Shown: positions 26,675 to 34,571 of the stretch, piece after piece | How the letters are laid out: each line of letters begins with the position of its first letter | Numbering within the stretch: the first letter of the stretch is position 1 | Source: VGNY01 sp964549635 | Lineage (GTDB): Bacteria; Chloroflexota; Dehalococcoidia; GIF9; UBA5629 | Direction: 5' to 3' | Assembly: GCA_964549635.1 (NCBI GenBank) | Contig: CAZJVJ010000005.1 | Coordinates: 1 to 64,000, forward strand | DNA length: 64,000 nt | Notes under the pieces: model-generated | The model's input: only the letters and a program-made list of their open reading frames with translations | The model's database searches: none | What the model was told of the DNA's origin: nothing | Program-made: the position numbers and the translations under genes

Positions 26675-27754
26675 TTAACGTTTTGCAGTGCCGTAATGAA
26701 ATTCGAGCAATTTTTTAAGTCTTTCAGGATGGCTGCTCTTCATTTGTGCTTCTTCTAGCGTAACTATTTTTTTCTTTACTAAGTCGGCTAGTGCCTGATC
26801 GAGAGTCTGCATACCTTCGCTGGCACTGAGTTGCATTACGTTGTGCAGCTCAAATGTCTTCCCTTCGCGAATAAGATTTCGAACCGCAGCGTTTGCTATC
26901 ATGATTTCAAAGGCAGCTACACGTCCCTTACCTGTAGCTCTAGGTAAAAGCGTTTGTGATAACACAGCCTCTATCACCTGTGAGAACTGCAATCTGATTT
27001 GAGGTTGCTGATTGGGAGGGAATATGTCGATTATACGGTCAACAGTCTGAGCAGCATCGGTAGTGTGCAAGGTGCCCATTACTAGATGCCCAGTTTCAGC
27101 GGCTCTAATTGCTGTAGATATTGTCTCTAAGTCCCTCATCTCTCCAACCACAATAACATCCGGGTCATGACGCAAGGCATGGACTAAGGCGGTATCAAAG
27201 GACTTAGTATCGTCGCCGAGATCTCTCTGGGCGATGATACATTTGATGTTGTGGTGCAGGTATTCGATTGGGTCTTCAATGGTGATGACGTTTCTGGCAC
27301 TGTTCTCATTAAGGTGGTGAATCATGGCTGCCATAGTAGTAGATTTACCGCTGCCAGTAGGTCCGGTGACCAAGATTAGGCCTCTAGGCTTGAGAATAAG
27401 TGCCTTACAAATCTGTGGTAACCCCAGTTGGTCGATTGTTAAAATGTCAAAGGGTACCATTCGAAATGCGAGGCTGATTGTGCCTCTTTGACGCATGACG
27501 CTGACGCGAAAGCGGGCTAGTTTTGATACACTGTAGGCAAAGTCCAGTTCTTTCTCTACGGCGAAAATTTGCCGCTGTTCTGGAGTGGTAATTTGTTCAA
27601 ATATTTGCTCAGCATCTTCGGCTGTAACCGGCGGCAAGTCCTTTTGAATTTTAAGCTCGCCGTCAATTCGCAGCACTGGTGGGCTGGGTACCCTTATGTG
27701 CAGGTCTGATGCCTGATTTTCTACCATTCGTTTTAGGAGCTCAATTATCTCCAT
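26675..27754 (-). CDS. pilT: Twitching motility ATPase PilT
   Basis: A 359-residue PilT, the hexameric ATPase that retracts type IV pili. N-terminal MVENQASDLHIRV is the typical PAS-like start; Walker A GPTGSGKST is at 131-139, then the Asp box, Walker B and His box (HALRHDPDVIVVGEMRD, ETGHLVMGTLHT), and a C-terminal AIRNLIREGK-like helix (AVRNLIREGKTFEL). No pilin, pilB, pilC or pilM-Q genes lie near. It shares the minus strand with the EEP gene upstream, 26 bases apart. Confidence 0.95.
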   Translation of the reverse strand: MEIIELLKRMVENQASDLHIRVPSPPVLRIDGELKIQKDLPPVTAEDAEQIFEQITTPEQRQIFAVEKELDFAYSVSKLARFRVSVMRQRGTISLAFRMVPFDILTIDQLGLPQICKALILKPRGLILVTGPTGSGKSTTMAAMIHHLNENSARNVITIEDPIEYLHHNIKCIIAQRDLGDDTKSFDTALVHALRHDPDVIVVGEMRDLETISTAIRAAETGHLVMGTLHTTDAAQTVDRIIDIFPPNQQPQIRLQFSQVIEAVLSQTLLPRATGKGRVAAFEIMIANAAVRNLIREGKTFELHNVMQLSASEGMQTLDQALADLVKKKIVTLEEAQMKSSHPERLKKLLEFHYGTAKR

Positions 27755-27780
27755 TCCCGATACCTCGCACCTTTACTAAG

Positions 27781-29811
27781 TTAACGATTAGTTAGTTCTA
27801 TTACCACCGGAAGGTGGTCAGAGGCAGCACTTAGTGGCACCCGGACATCCGTCGCCTGCAGGTCAGATGATATCCAGATGTAGTCGATTCGCCTGTTTGG
27901 ATTGTCTGACCGAAAAGTGTTGGCTGTTGCAGAGGTTATCCTCGCTCCGGTATCCATAAGGCTCGCTTGCTGGAGTATTCGCATCTCCGGCTCGTTTGGT
28001 TCTGCATTGAAGTCGCCTAACAATACTGTGCGACTTTTGTCCATGCTGGTTATGAAATTGACGATGGTTCGAGATTGAAGCTGGCGAATTTCTGTATCTT
28101 TATCAAGATGGTGTAGGTGAGTGGTGATGACCTTTAGCTTTATGTCCTCGCCCAGGTCTATGAGCGCTGTAATGAAGCCACGTTTTATAATCAGATTTTC
28201 TGGTGGCAGGTCATGTCTGCTGTATGCCAGTATTGGATAGCGGCTAAGGATAGCGTTTCCCCAAAAGGGGTCTGCTGTTGGTCCAAAAACGTAGGGCATT
28301 TGAAGCCGTTTAGAGAGCCATAAAAGCATGTCCACCCGGCCGTTGACCACCCAGCCTCTGGATACTTCTTGAAGGGCGACTATATCAGGTTTGTTGTATT
28401 CAATGGTTTTGGCAATAGCTTCCAGTTCCAGTTTGCCTTTGATATTAAAACCGTTGTGTAAGTTATAGGTCATAATGCGGACAGGAAAGCCTTCACCATT
28501 AACTGGTATTGGTGGTCGCAAGGCAAATGCCATGCTTAGAGGGAGTATCAGGAGTATAAGGCTCAGCGCTGGTACTCTCCATAGTTTGAGGGTTGCTTTT
28601 ATCTCTTGTGGCACATAAGCTGTGGCCCCAACGGCGCAAACTGCTATCATGAAGCCAGCTATGGGCTCCAGCAGCAGATTGTCATAAGGAAGTTTGGTCG
28701 TGTAGATAACGTAGTAGGCAAAGACAAACGCAATCAGCAGGGCAATGCCTATGCCGTTGGCAATGGAAATTCCGGAAGTCTGTATTTTTTTTGAGTAGTT
28801 AGTAATACTTATGAGCACTATGATTATGAGTGCTGATATTAGCACCTGTCCTAAAAACAGTTGTACCAAGCTTAATGCTGGCTGCTGGTAGCCAAGTGCT
28901 AGGAGTGCAGTTAGTATTATGCCACCACTTAAAGCCCAGGGCCATAGGATGCGCCGGTTCTTGACGAGTAGCCAAGTGGCGGCAGCAAGCCCAACTAACT
29001 GAGCTAGCAGAACCATTCCGAAAGCTAGGGGTAACGGCCAGTTGGTCAACGTTGTAAAGCGGGGGATGTTTTGAAAGAGTATAAGTTCTAAAAATAAAAA
29101 GGGGCCAACGGCTACCCACGCTAGTGATTTGAAAATGGGCATGCCATGGGTTCTAACTGTTGGCGAAGGAGCGATTTTTTGTGTAAGCATGATAGCTGCT
29201 ATTAACGCTAATTGTATCAGCACCAACAGTAGTGTTATGAGCACTGGCACTGGCTTTGTCTGCCAAACCATGTCATAAGTTTTAAACGCGCCATTGATGG
29301 CCGTGTCCAGCGTCAGGCCACTTAGAAGCCCCAGGCCGAAGTAGTGTGGCATAGCTGGAGCTCCCCGGATGGATGTGCTTTCCAAATAAGCTGCTAGGAA
29401 GATGGCAAACAGTATTGTGCCTATTATTGCCAAGCTTAAGTTAAACAGCGGCTCGTTCCACCAAAGTTGCATGAATAGTCTGGTTAGACCTAGCCCGGCA
29501 GCACAAATCATTGCTAGACCGCGGTTGGGGAAGAACCGGCTAAGTGGACCAGCGAGCAGAGCGGTCAGGAAAATAAGTAGCCCTACTGCACTGAGTTCTA
29601 TGATACTCCAACCCATGCGGTCACTGAGTATCCAGAATACTCCAGGCACCAGTACCCTAAGCACCTGCATGCCAAACAGGACTGTAACAGCAACCGTGGT
29701 AAGCTGGGTAAGTAGTGGCTGAGTATTTAGCCATTCAGCAAATATGTGTATTCGGGTATTTTGGGTTCTGGCCTGTGACTTGCGTCTGAACGCTATAGCT
29801 TTTGCTGGCAT
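27781..29811 (-). CDS. Polytopic membrane protein with C-terminal endonuclease/exonuclease/phosphatase domain
   Basis: A 676-residue fusion. Residues about 30-425 contain ten or more membrane helices after a basic, cytoplasm-facing N terminus. Residues about 440-676 form an EEP domain: MTYNLHNGFN, IVALQEVSRG (catalytic Glu), GNAILSRYPI, THLHH, LLGDFNAEPNEPE, RRIDYIWIS and SDHLPVVIEL. The combination resembles CWH43/PGAP-type membrane EEP proteins. The substrate is unknown; the EEP domain would sit just beside the membrane and could act on a lipid or lipid-linked phosphate. Confidence 0.82.
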   Translation of the reverse strand: MPAKAIAFRRKSQARTQNTRIHIFAEWLNTQPLLTQLTTVAVTVLFGMQVLRVLVPGVFWILSDRMGWSIIELSAVGLLIFLTALLAGPLSRFFPNRGLAMICAAGLGLTRLFMQLWWNEPLFNLSLAIIGTILFAIFLAAYLESTSIRGAPAMPHYFGLGLLSGLTLDTAINGAFKTYDMVWQTKPVPVLITLLLVLIQLALIAAIMLTQKIAPSPTVRTHGMPIFKSLAWVAVGPFLFLELILFQNIPRFTTLTNWPLPLAFGMVLLAQLVGLAAATWLLVKNRRILWPWALSGGIILTALLALGYQQPALSLVQLFLGQVLISALIIIVLISITNYSKKIQTSGISIANGIGIALLIAFVFAYYVIYTTKLPYDNLLLEPIAGFMIAVCAVGATAYVPQEIKATLKLWRVPALSLILLILPLSMAFALRPPIPVNGEGFPVRIMTYNLHNGFNIKGKLELEAIAKTIEYNKPDIVALQEVSRGWVVNGRVDMLLWLSKRLQMPYVFGPTADPFWGNAILSRYPILAYSRHDLPPENLIIKRGFITALIDLGEDIKLKVITTHLHHLDKDTEIRQLQSRTIVNFITSMDKSRTVLLGDFNAEPNEPEMRILQQASLMDTGARITSATANTFRSDNPNRRIDYIWISSDLQATDVRVPLSAASDHLPVVIELTNR

Positions 29812-29950
29812 GGCTCTTACCTCGCTGATTTGCCGGCTATTACGTGTATTGACCTATCCCGTTGTTGGTCGGCTATTTTTGAAGACCCTATGATAAGGTT
29901 AAGAAGTACAGCTGTCAAGAATTGTATTAGGACACGGGTTGTTCGGCAGG

Positions 29951-30025
29951 TGGCTCCCGAGGTAGGATTCGAACCTACGACCAAGCGGTTAACAGCCGCC
30001 CGCTCTACCACTGAGCTACTCGGGA
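29951..30025 (-). tRNA. tRNA-Asn (GTT)
   Basis: A full cloverleaf on the minus strand: acceptor TCCCGAG pairs with CTCGGGA, D arm GCTCAGTGGTAGAGC, anticodon loop CTGTTAA giving GTT, T arm with GGTTCGAATCC, discriminator G and encoded CCA (29951-29953). 75 bases. Confidence 0.97.
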
Positions 30026-30122
30026 AAACTGGGTAGGGGACTGTCCGACAACCTTGTCTGGTAACTGAGCAACCTTTGCCAGATATTATACATCGTCTGT
30101 CTGGATAGAACAACAGACTCGG

Positions 30123-30151
30123 TTGAGGATTGGTGGTCGGTCATCTATAAT
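30123..30151 (+). promoter_or_regulatory. Promoter giving a leaderless amidohydrolase mRNA
   Basis: TTGAGG (30123-30128), 17-base spacer, perfect TATAAT (30146-30151). The expected start of transcription, 7-8 bases later, falls on or next to the ATG at 30159, so the message would be leaderless. Confidence 0.5.
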
Positions 30152-30158
30152 GCTGGGG

Positions 30159-30998
30159 ATGATCATAGACTTTCATACTCATGTGGTGCCGCCCGAGATA
30201 AAAGCAAGACGGGTTGATTATGTAGGACGTGATGAGTGTTTTTCGCTCCTGTACGCACAGCCAAAAGCCAAGCTGATAACAGCTGAAGAGCTAATCGAGG
30301 CTATGGATGAATATGAAGTCGATATGTCAGTAGTCCTTAATCTGGGCTGGACGAGCCACGAACTTTGCGTTGAGACAAATGATTATATTCTGGAGGCTGC
30401 GGCCCGTTACCCAAAGCGGCTTATCGCTTTTTGTACAATCCAACCTGTAACTGGAGACAAGGCTCTCAAAGAACTAGAGCGCTGCGTTTCGAGCGGAGCT
30501 AAGGGTATAGGGGAGATTAGACCAGACGTTCAGGGCTTTAGTTTTAAAGATTACAAGCTTATCAGACCTGTAGTGGAGGCAGTGGTAGCAAACGGCTTGG
30601 TATTGCTTACACATGCCTCGGAGCCGGTAGGGCACCAATATTTCGGTAAGGGGACCCTCACCCCTGAATTCATCTATCCTATAGTCTTAAATTTCCCAGA
30701 TTTGAAGCTGGTTTGTGCTCATTGGGGTGGAGGTTTACCCTTCTATGCTTTGATGCCTGAGGTCGAAAAGGCGCTAAGCAATGTATACTTTGATACCGCA
30801 GCTACCTCTTTTCTTTATAAGGCAGAGATTTTCAAATATGTGGCCGAGATTGTCGGCAGCGATAAAATTCTGTTTGGCAGCGATTATCCTTTGCTGTCAC
30901 CAAGACGTATAATAAACCAGCTTGAGTCAGTTAGGCTCAGTTCTGAGGACAGGGCTAAGATTCTTAGTGGTAATGCTCAAAGGCTGTTATGTCTATAG
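30159..30998 (+). CDS. Amidohydrolase (COG2159 type)
   Basis: A TIM-barrel metal-dependent hydrolase of about 279 residues, of the amidohydrolase 2 class (ACMSD/gamma-resorcylate decarboxylase relatives). Metal ligands appear as IIDFHTH at the N terminus, LLTHASEP near residue 149, VCAHWGGG near 189 and FGSDYPL near 238. Substrate unknown; relatives decarboxylate or hydrolyse C-C, C-N or C-O bonds. I chose ATG 30159 because the promoter's TATAAT covers 30146-30151 and starts further upstream (30123, 30150) would precede transcription. Confidence 0.85.
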   Translation: MIIDFHTHVVPPEIKARRVDYVGRDECFSLLYAQPKAKLITAEELIEAMDEYEVDMSVVLNLGWTSHELCVETNDYILEAAARYPKRLIAFCTIQPVTGDKALKELERCVSSGAKGIGEIRPDVQGFSFKDYKLIRPVVEAVVANGLVLLTHASEPVGHQYFGKGTLTPEFIYPIVLNFPDLKLVCAHWGGGLPFYALMPEVEKALSNVYFDTAATSFLYKAEIFKYVAEIVGSDKILFGSDYPLLSPRRIINQLESVRLSSEDRAKILSGNAQRLLCL

Positions 30999-31037
30999 GC
31001 ACAGGGGTAAGTTTTCAAACCGGAGCGACTTTAAACT

Positions 31038-31625
31038 TTGAACAATAAGCAGGTTAGATCCTTCATAGCCATAGAGCTGCCTGAAGATGTCAAATCTGGG
31101 CTATATCGATTGCAGGATGCTTTGAAGTCACCTCACCATAAATTCGTTAAATGGGTGGCGCCAGAAGGCATTCACATTACGTTGAAATTTCTGGGTAATA
31201 TAAGTTTGCAGAAAGTGTCCGAGATAATGAGGATTATGGAACAGGCCAGCCGTGGGGTCAAGCCTTTCTATCTGGAGATTGCTGAGATGGGAGCTTTCCC
31301 TAATCTGGTGCAACCCCGTGTGCTCTGGTTGGGCGTTAGAGGTGAGGTGCACAAATTGGTGGCATGGCAACAGCGTATTGATGAAAACCTTGCCCACTTG
31401 GGCTTTGCCAGAGAATCCAGACCGTTCACGCCACACGTGACCCTAGCGCGGCTCCAGGAAGGTGTTCCACTTCAAGATCGGCGCGATTTTGGCAAGCTAG
31501 TAATGAAGACACCGGTTGAGGTTAGTTACAAGATGATGGTAAATAGGCTTGCCCTTATGAAAAGTCAGCTTATGCCTAGTGGAGCTGTTTACAGTCGTAT
31601 TGCTGAGGTGCAGCTGTCTGTCTGA
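31038..31625 (+). CDS. thpR: RNA 2',3'-cyclic phosphodiesterase
   Basis: A 195-residue 2H phosphoesterase of the ThpR/LigT family (once called 2'-5' RNA ligase). The two catalytic HxTx motifs are HITLKFLG near residue 45 and HVTLARL near 133. It acts on 2',3'-cyclic phosphates or 2'-5' linkages in RNA. The TTG start (31038) gives the usual N terminus RSFIAIELPEDVK. It follows the amidohydrolase by 39 bases. Confidence 0.93.
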   Translation: MNNKQVRSFIAIELPEDVKSGLYRLQDALKSPHHKFVKWVAPEGIHITLKFLGNISLQKVSEIMRIMEQASRGVKPFYLEIAEMGAFPNLVQPRVLWLGVRGEVHKLVAWQQRIDENLAHLGFARESRPFTPHVTLARLQEGVPLQDRRDFGKLVMKTPVEVSYKMMVNRLALMKSQLMPSGAVYSRIAEVQLSV

Positions 31626-31701
31626 TGTAATAGAGCGGCTTCATCCTTGAGATGGTTTTCTAGTAAGTACAGAGTGATGCGGCCTCATAAAGAGGCGCTT
31701 A

Positions 31702-31731
31702 TGGACAATGCGTGTTTAACTTGCTTATAAT
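31702..31731 (+). promoter_or_regulatory. Putative promoter of the transketolase operon
   Basis: TGGACA (31702-31707; 5 of 6), 18-base spacer, perfect TATAAT (31726-31731). Initiation near 31738 would leave a leader of about 15 bases containing GGAG ahead of the ATG at 31753. Confidence 0.5.
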
Positions 31732-31752
31732 TGAGAACTCATTGGAGATTTA

Positions 31753-32601
31753 ATGACTATGACTGATTCATTGGCTGGTGTCAGTTTCAATCTATCTGTA
31801 CCTGAGCTTCAGAAGATGGCAAAGCAACTGCGACGTCATGTAATCACTATGACAGCGGCGGCTGGGAGTGGGCACCCGGGTGGTTCTCTTTCTGCTGCTG
31901 ATATTATCGCTGCTCTTTACTTCAAAGTTATGCGCCATAATCCTCAAAATCCCCAATGGCCTGACCGTGATAGATTTGTGCTCAGCAAGGGGCATGCTGC
32001 ACCTATCCTCTACGCTGCTCTGGCCGAATGCGGGTATTTCCCGGTGGCGGAATTATCCACCTTGAGGAAGCTGGGTAGTCGGCTTCAGGGGCATACCGAT
32101 AGGACACTAACACCAGGAGTGGAGATGTCTGCTGGTTCTCTGGGGCAAGGCTTATCTTATGGCATAGGCATTGCCTTGGCTGGCAGGCTAGATAGGAGGG
32201 ATTATCGTGTGTACGTCCTTCTTGGTGATGGGGAGTGTGAGGAGGGGCAGGTTTGGGAGGCGGCAATGTTAGCCCCACATTTTAAAATTGATAATTTAAC
32301 GGCTATTGTTGATCATAATAGGCTTCAGCTTGATGGCTGGTGTTGCGATATTATGAACCTTCACCCGCTTACTGAAAAATGGAGTGCCTTCAACTGGTAT
32401 GTCATAGAGATAGATGGGCATGATATGAACCAGATTTTGTGGGCTTTAGATAAAGCCAGAGATATAAAAGGAAAACCAACGGTTATCGTAGCACATACTG
32501 TTAAAGGCAAGGGTGTGAGCTTTATGGAGAATAATGTGGATTTCCACGGCAAAGCTCCTACCCCCGAGGAGGCTGAGGTAGCGTTAAAGGAGCTGGCATG
32601 A
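31753..32601 (+). CDS. tktA: Transketolase, N-terminal subunit
   Basis: The thiamine diphosphate-binding half of a split transketolase, 282 residues. SGHPGGSLSAADIIAALYF near residues 38-56, SKGHAAPILYAALAECGYF near 77, HTDRTLTPGVEMSAGSLGQGLSYGIGIAL near 115-143, and the cofactor motif LGDGECEEGQVWEA near 156-169 are all present. It interconverts sugar phosphates in the non-oxidative pentose pathway. The stop overlaps the start of the C-terminal subunit gene (ATGA), so the halves are co-translated, as in archaea and many anaerobes. Confidence 0.95.
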   Translation: MTMTDSLAGVSFNLSVPELQKMAKQLRRHVITMTAAAGSGHPGGSLSAADIIAALYFKVMRHNPQNPQWPDRDRFVLSKGHAAPILYAALAECGYFPVAELSTLRKLGSRLQGHTDRTLTPGVEMSAGSLGQGLSYGIGIALAGRLDRRDYRVYVLLGDGECEEGQVWEAAMLAPHFKIDNLTAIVDHNRLQLDGWCCDIMNLHPLTEKWSAFNWYVIEIDGHDMNQILWALDKARDIKGKPTVIVAHTVKGKGVSFMENNVDFHGKAPTPEEAEVALKELA

Positions 32602-33551
32602 GTATATACGGTGACCTGTCTACCAGAGAGGCTTACGGCAAAGCCCTGGTGGACTTAGGCAGGGAGCATGAAAATATTGTAGTCCTGGATGCTGACCTTT
32701 CCCGTTCGACTATGACTAAGTATTTTGCTGAGGAATTCCCCGATCGGTTTGTTCAGTGTGGTTTAGCTGAGCAGAACATGATGAGCATTGCTGCGGGACT
32801 AGCAGCCTCGGGTAAGATACCCTTTGTCAGTACCTTTGCTGTTTTCGCTGCCTGTCGTTGCTTTGACCAGGTGAGAGTCTGTGTTGCTCAACCGAGGTTG
32901 AATGTGAAGATTGTGGCTACCCATGGCGGCATTACGGTTGGTGAGGATGGTGCCTCCCATCATGCCATAGAAGACCTAGCGCTCTATTGTTCCCTGCCCG
33001 GGTTCACGGTTGTGGTTCCTGCGGATGCTATAGAGACAGTTGAGGCTGTCAAATTAGCGGTGGTTACCGAAGGTCCCTTTTATATTCGGCTTGGTCGTCC
33101 CAAGTTCCCGCCAGTGTACACTGATGGCTATCGCTTCAATTTAGGCAAAGCAGTAACGATGAAGGAAGGCAAGGATGTTACTATTATTGCCTGCGGTATC
33201 ATGGTGTCCCGAGCGTTGGACGCGGCTAAGAAACTGGAATTACAAAGCATTGACTGCCAGGTGCTCAACATGCCCACCTTGAAGCCGCTGGATGAAGGCG
33301 CAATTATAGAGGCAGCTTCACAGACTGGTGCCATTGTTGTTGCTGAGGAGCACCTGCTTCATGGTGGTATGGGCAGCCGTATCGCTCAGGTGGTTATTCG
33401 TGAAAAACCGGTACCTATGAGGTTCGTTGGCATCAAAGATACTTATGCCAAATCGGGAAAGCCTGACGAACTCATGCAGAAGCATGGTCTCACTCCTGAA
33501 GCCATTGAACAGGCTGTCAAAGAGGTTATGGCTCAAAAATTACGGAGATAG
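32598..33551 (+). CDS. tktB: Transketolase, C-terminal subunit
   Basis: The pyrimidine-binding and C-terminal half of the split transketolase, 317 residues. LDADLSRSTMTKYFAEEFPDRFVQCGLAEQNMMSIAAGLA (catalytic Glu in GLAEQNM) and THGGITVGEDGASHHAIEDLAL identify it; the C-terminal domain runs from about 190 (VTIIACGIMVSRALDAAKKL). It starts with an ATGA overlap on the N-terminal subunit gene and pairs with it into an active enzyme. Its end converges on the selenoprotein gene, with 49 bases to the SECIS-like hairpin. Confidence 0.95.
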   Translation: MSIYGDLSTREAYGKALVDLGREHENIVVLDADLSRSTMTKYFAEEFPDRFVQCGLAEQNMMSIAAGLAASGKIPFVSTFAVFAACRCFDQVRVCVAQPRLNVKIVATHGGITVGEDGASHHAIEDLALYCSLPGFTVVVPADAIETVEAVKLAVVTEGPFYIRLGRPKFPPVYTDGYRFNLGKAVTMKEGKDVTIIACGIMVSRALDAAKKLELQSIDCQVLNMPTLKPLDEGAIIEAASQTGAIVVAEEHLLHGGMGSRIAQVVIREKPVPMRFVGIKDTYAKSGKPDELMQKHGLTPEAIEQAVKEVMAQKLRR

Positions 33552-33600
33552 TTTTTTGACATAGCTTTTACCGCCAGTGTGGTTTAAATGAGGCCTGATT

Positions 33601-33623
33601 GATTGCGACAGACCGCCGCAACC
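33601..33623 (-). promoter_or_regulatory. SECIS-like hairpin for the C-terminal Sec codon
   Basis: Minus strand, beginning 8 bases after the second UGA: GGTTGCGGC (33623-33615) pairs with GTCGCAATC (33609-33601) through nine base pairs including G-U pairs. The loop is GGTCT, the same apical sequence as the E. coli fdhF SECIS element. It overlaps the final G of the TAG stop and extends into the 3' untranslated region. Confidence 0.7.
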
Positions 33624-34333
33624 TAGATAGCTCAGCCGCCTCCGAATCCAACTTTGATCTCCTCGCCGCTGACTATGATGGGAACTATGCCTTTGCCGTC
33701 AGAAAGGCGCATAACCTCCTCTACTGCCTTTGGGTTATTTTCGGTGCTGATCTCATGATACTGTATGCCGCGTTCCTCAAGATCCTGCTTGGCTGCGGCA
33801 CAATATGGGCAGCCTGGCTTGGTATATATAGTGACCTTTTGCGGTGCTACCGCAGCTTTTCTCCTTTCGTCTAGTTCGTATAATTTCTCGATTACGAATT
33901 GCACGTAGTGATCGCACTTTTCCTTCCAGATTCCGGATTCCTGGAACTCTTGGTACCCGCCAGGCTTGGAAAAGTCTATACCGATGAGGTCAATGCAGAT
34001 TATAGTGCCGAACTTCTGAATAAAGCTTTTGACCAGTTCGCTGGCATCTTGGCGCGTGTTGAGCCTTGCCTGCTTAGCCTGTTGTTTATTTTCTGGCGGA
34101 CAGCGATATCGCAGGCCAAGGCATACTGCCCCAGCCGATATGGCACCGCATGGTGCTTGCTGTTGCCCGCCTATTCCTCCGGTGAAAGCTATGCCTGACC
34201 ATAGCAAATCTTCATTGTCGAGTTGATAGGATTCCCACATAACTTGCAGGACTGCGGGCCCTCAGTGATAGCCGCGGTGCATCAGTTGTAACGCACGCTC
34301 TTTAGCCTCTGGTAAAGAAAGTTTAAGCGTCAT
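33623..34333 (-). CDS. Selenoprotein: C_GCAxxG_C_C domain fused to Uxx-star glutaredoxin-like domain, two Sec codons
   Basis: Read from ATG 34333 (GGGAGGGG just upstream) through two in-frame TGA codons to TAG 33625-33623, giving 236 residues. The first TGA (34264-34262) is residue 24 in RGYH-U-GPAVLQVMWES, where the C_GCAxxG_C_C family normally has a cysteine; APCGAISAGAVCLG (Cys62, Cys71) continues that domain. The C-terminal part is glutaredoxin-like (YTKPGCPYC, Cys175/Cys178). It ends VGFGGG-U-AI-stop, the Uxx-star arrangement (Sec, two residues, stop), with TGA at 33634-33632. SECIS-like hairpins follow both codons. A conventional caller would see only 202 residues from 34240. Probable redox enzyme; partners unknown. 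Confidence 0.8.
34221..34244 (-). promoter_or_regulatory. SECIS-like hairpin for the N-terminal Sec codon
   Basis: Minus strand, starting 18 bases after the first UGA: AGTTATG, a bulged T, GG, loop GAAT, CC, TAT, a bulged C, AACT. The loop opens with G about 28 bases after the UGA, within the range usual for bacterial SECIS, and the bulged U below the apical stem is also a known feature. The fold was found by eye, so less certain than the downstream element. Confidence 0.5.
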
Positions 34334-34388
34334 GATCCCCTCCCTTACTATTTGTTAAGTAGAAACTGATAAAAAATCAAATTGCAAT

Positions 34389-34439
34389 CCGAACCGTGTG
34401 GTAATTCGGTTCGGCGAAAAAGGCGTTGTTTTCCGAACC
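34389..34439 (-). promoter_or_regulatory. Triple GGTTCGG/CCGAACC repeat in the selenoprotein leader
   Basis: On the minus strand GGTTCGG (34439-34433) is followed by CCGAACCG (34414-34407) and CGGTTCGG (34396-34389). The middle copy can pair with either outer copy, giving two mutually exclusive hairpins. The second hairpin is followed 13 bases later by a T run (34371-34366). This could be a transcription attenuator or a protein operator at the transcription start. Confidence 0.45.
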
Positions 34440-34443
34440 TACA

Positions 34444-34475
34444 ATTATATTAAGCGTCATGCTGGCGAGTGTCAA
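34444..34475 (-). promoter_or_regulatory. Putative promoter of the selenoprotein gene
   Basis: On the minus strand a perfect TTGACA (34475-34470) is followed after 17 bases by TAATAT (34452-34447), overlapped by a perfect TATAAT (34449-34444) at 20 bases. Transcription would start near 34437-34440, giving a leader of about 105 bases that holds the GGTTCGG repeats. Confidence 0.5.
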
Positions 34476-34571
34476 TGTGCTTTTGTATGGCAGAAGCTAG
34501 TGAAGGTGGCGATTGTTGTTCTTCAGTTTTAGGTGAATGAAAGTTAATATCATGTAAATGTTGTGACAGAG

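Noticed and set aside
33632..34240. A 202-residue conventional gene starting at ATG 34240
   Set aside because: It has no ribosome site, lacks the N-terminal part of its domain, and stops at a UGA two codons before a UAG. The longer frame with two Sec codons explains all of this.
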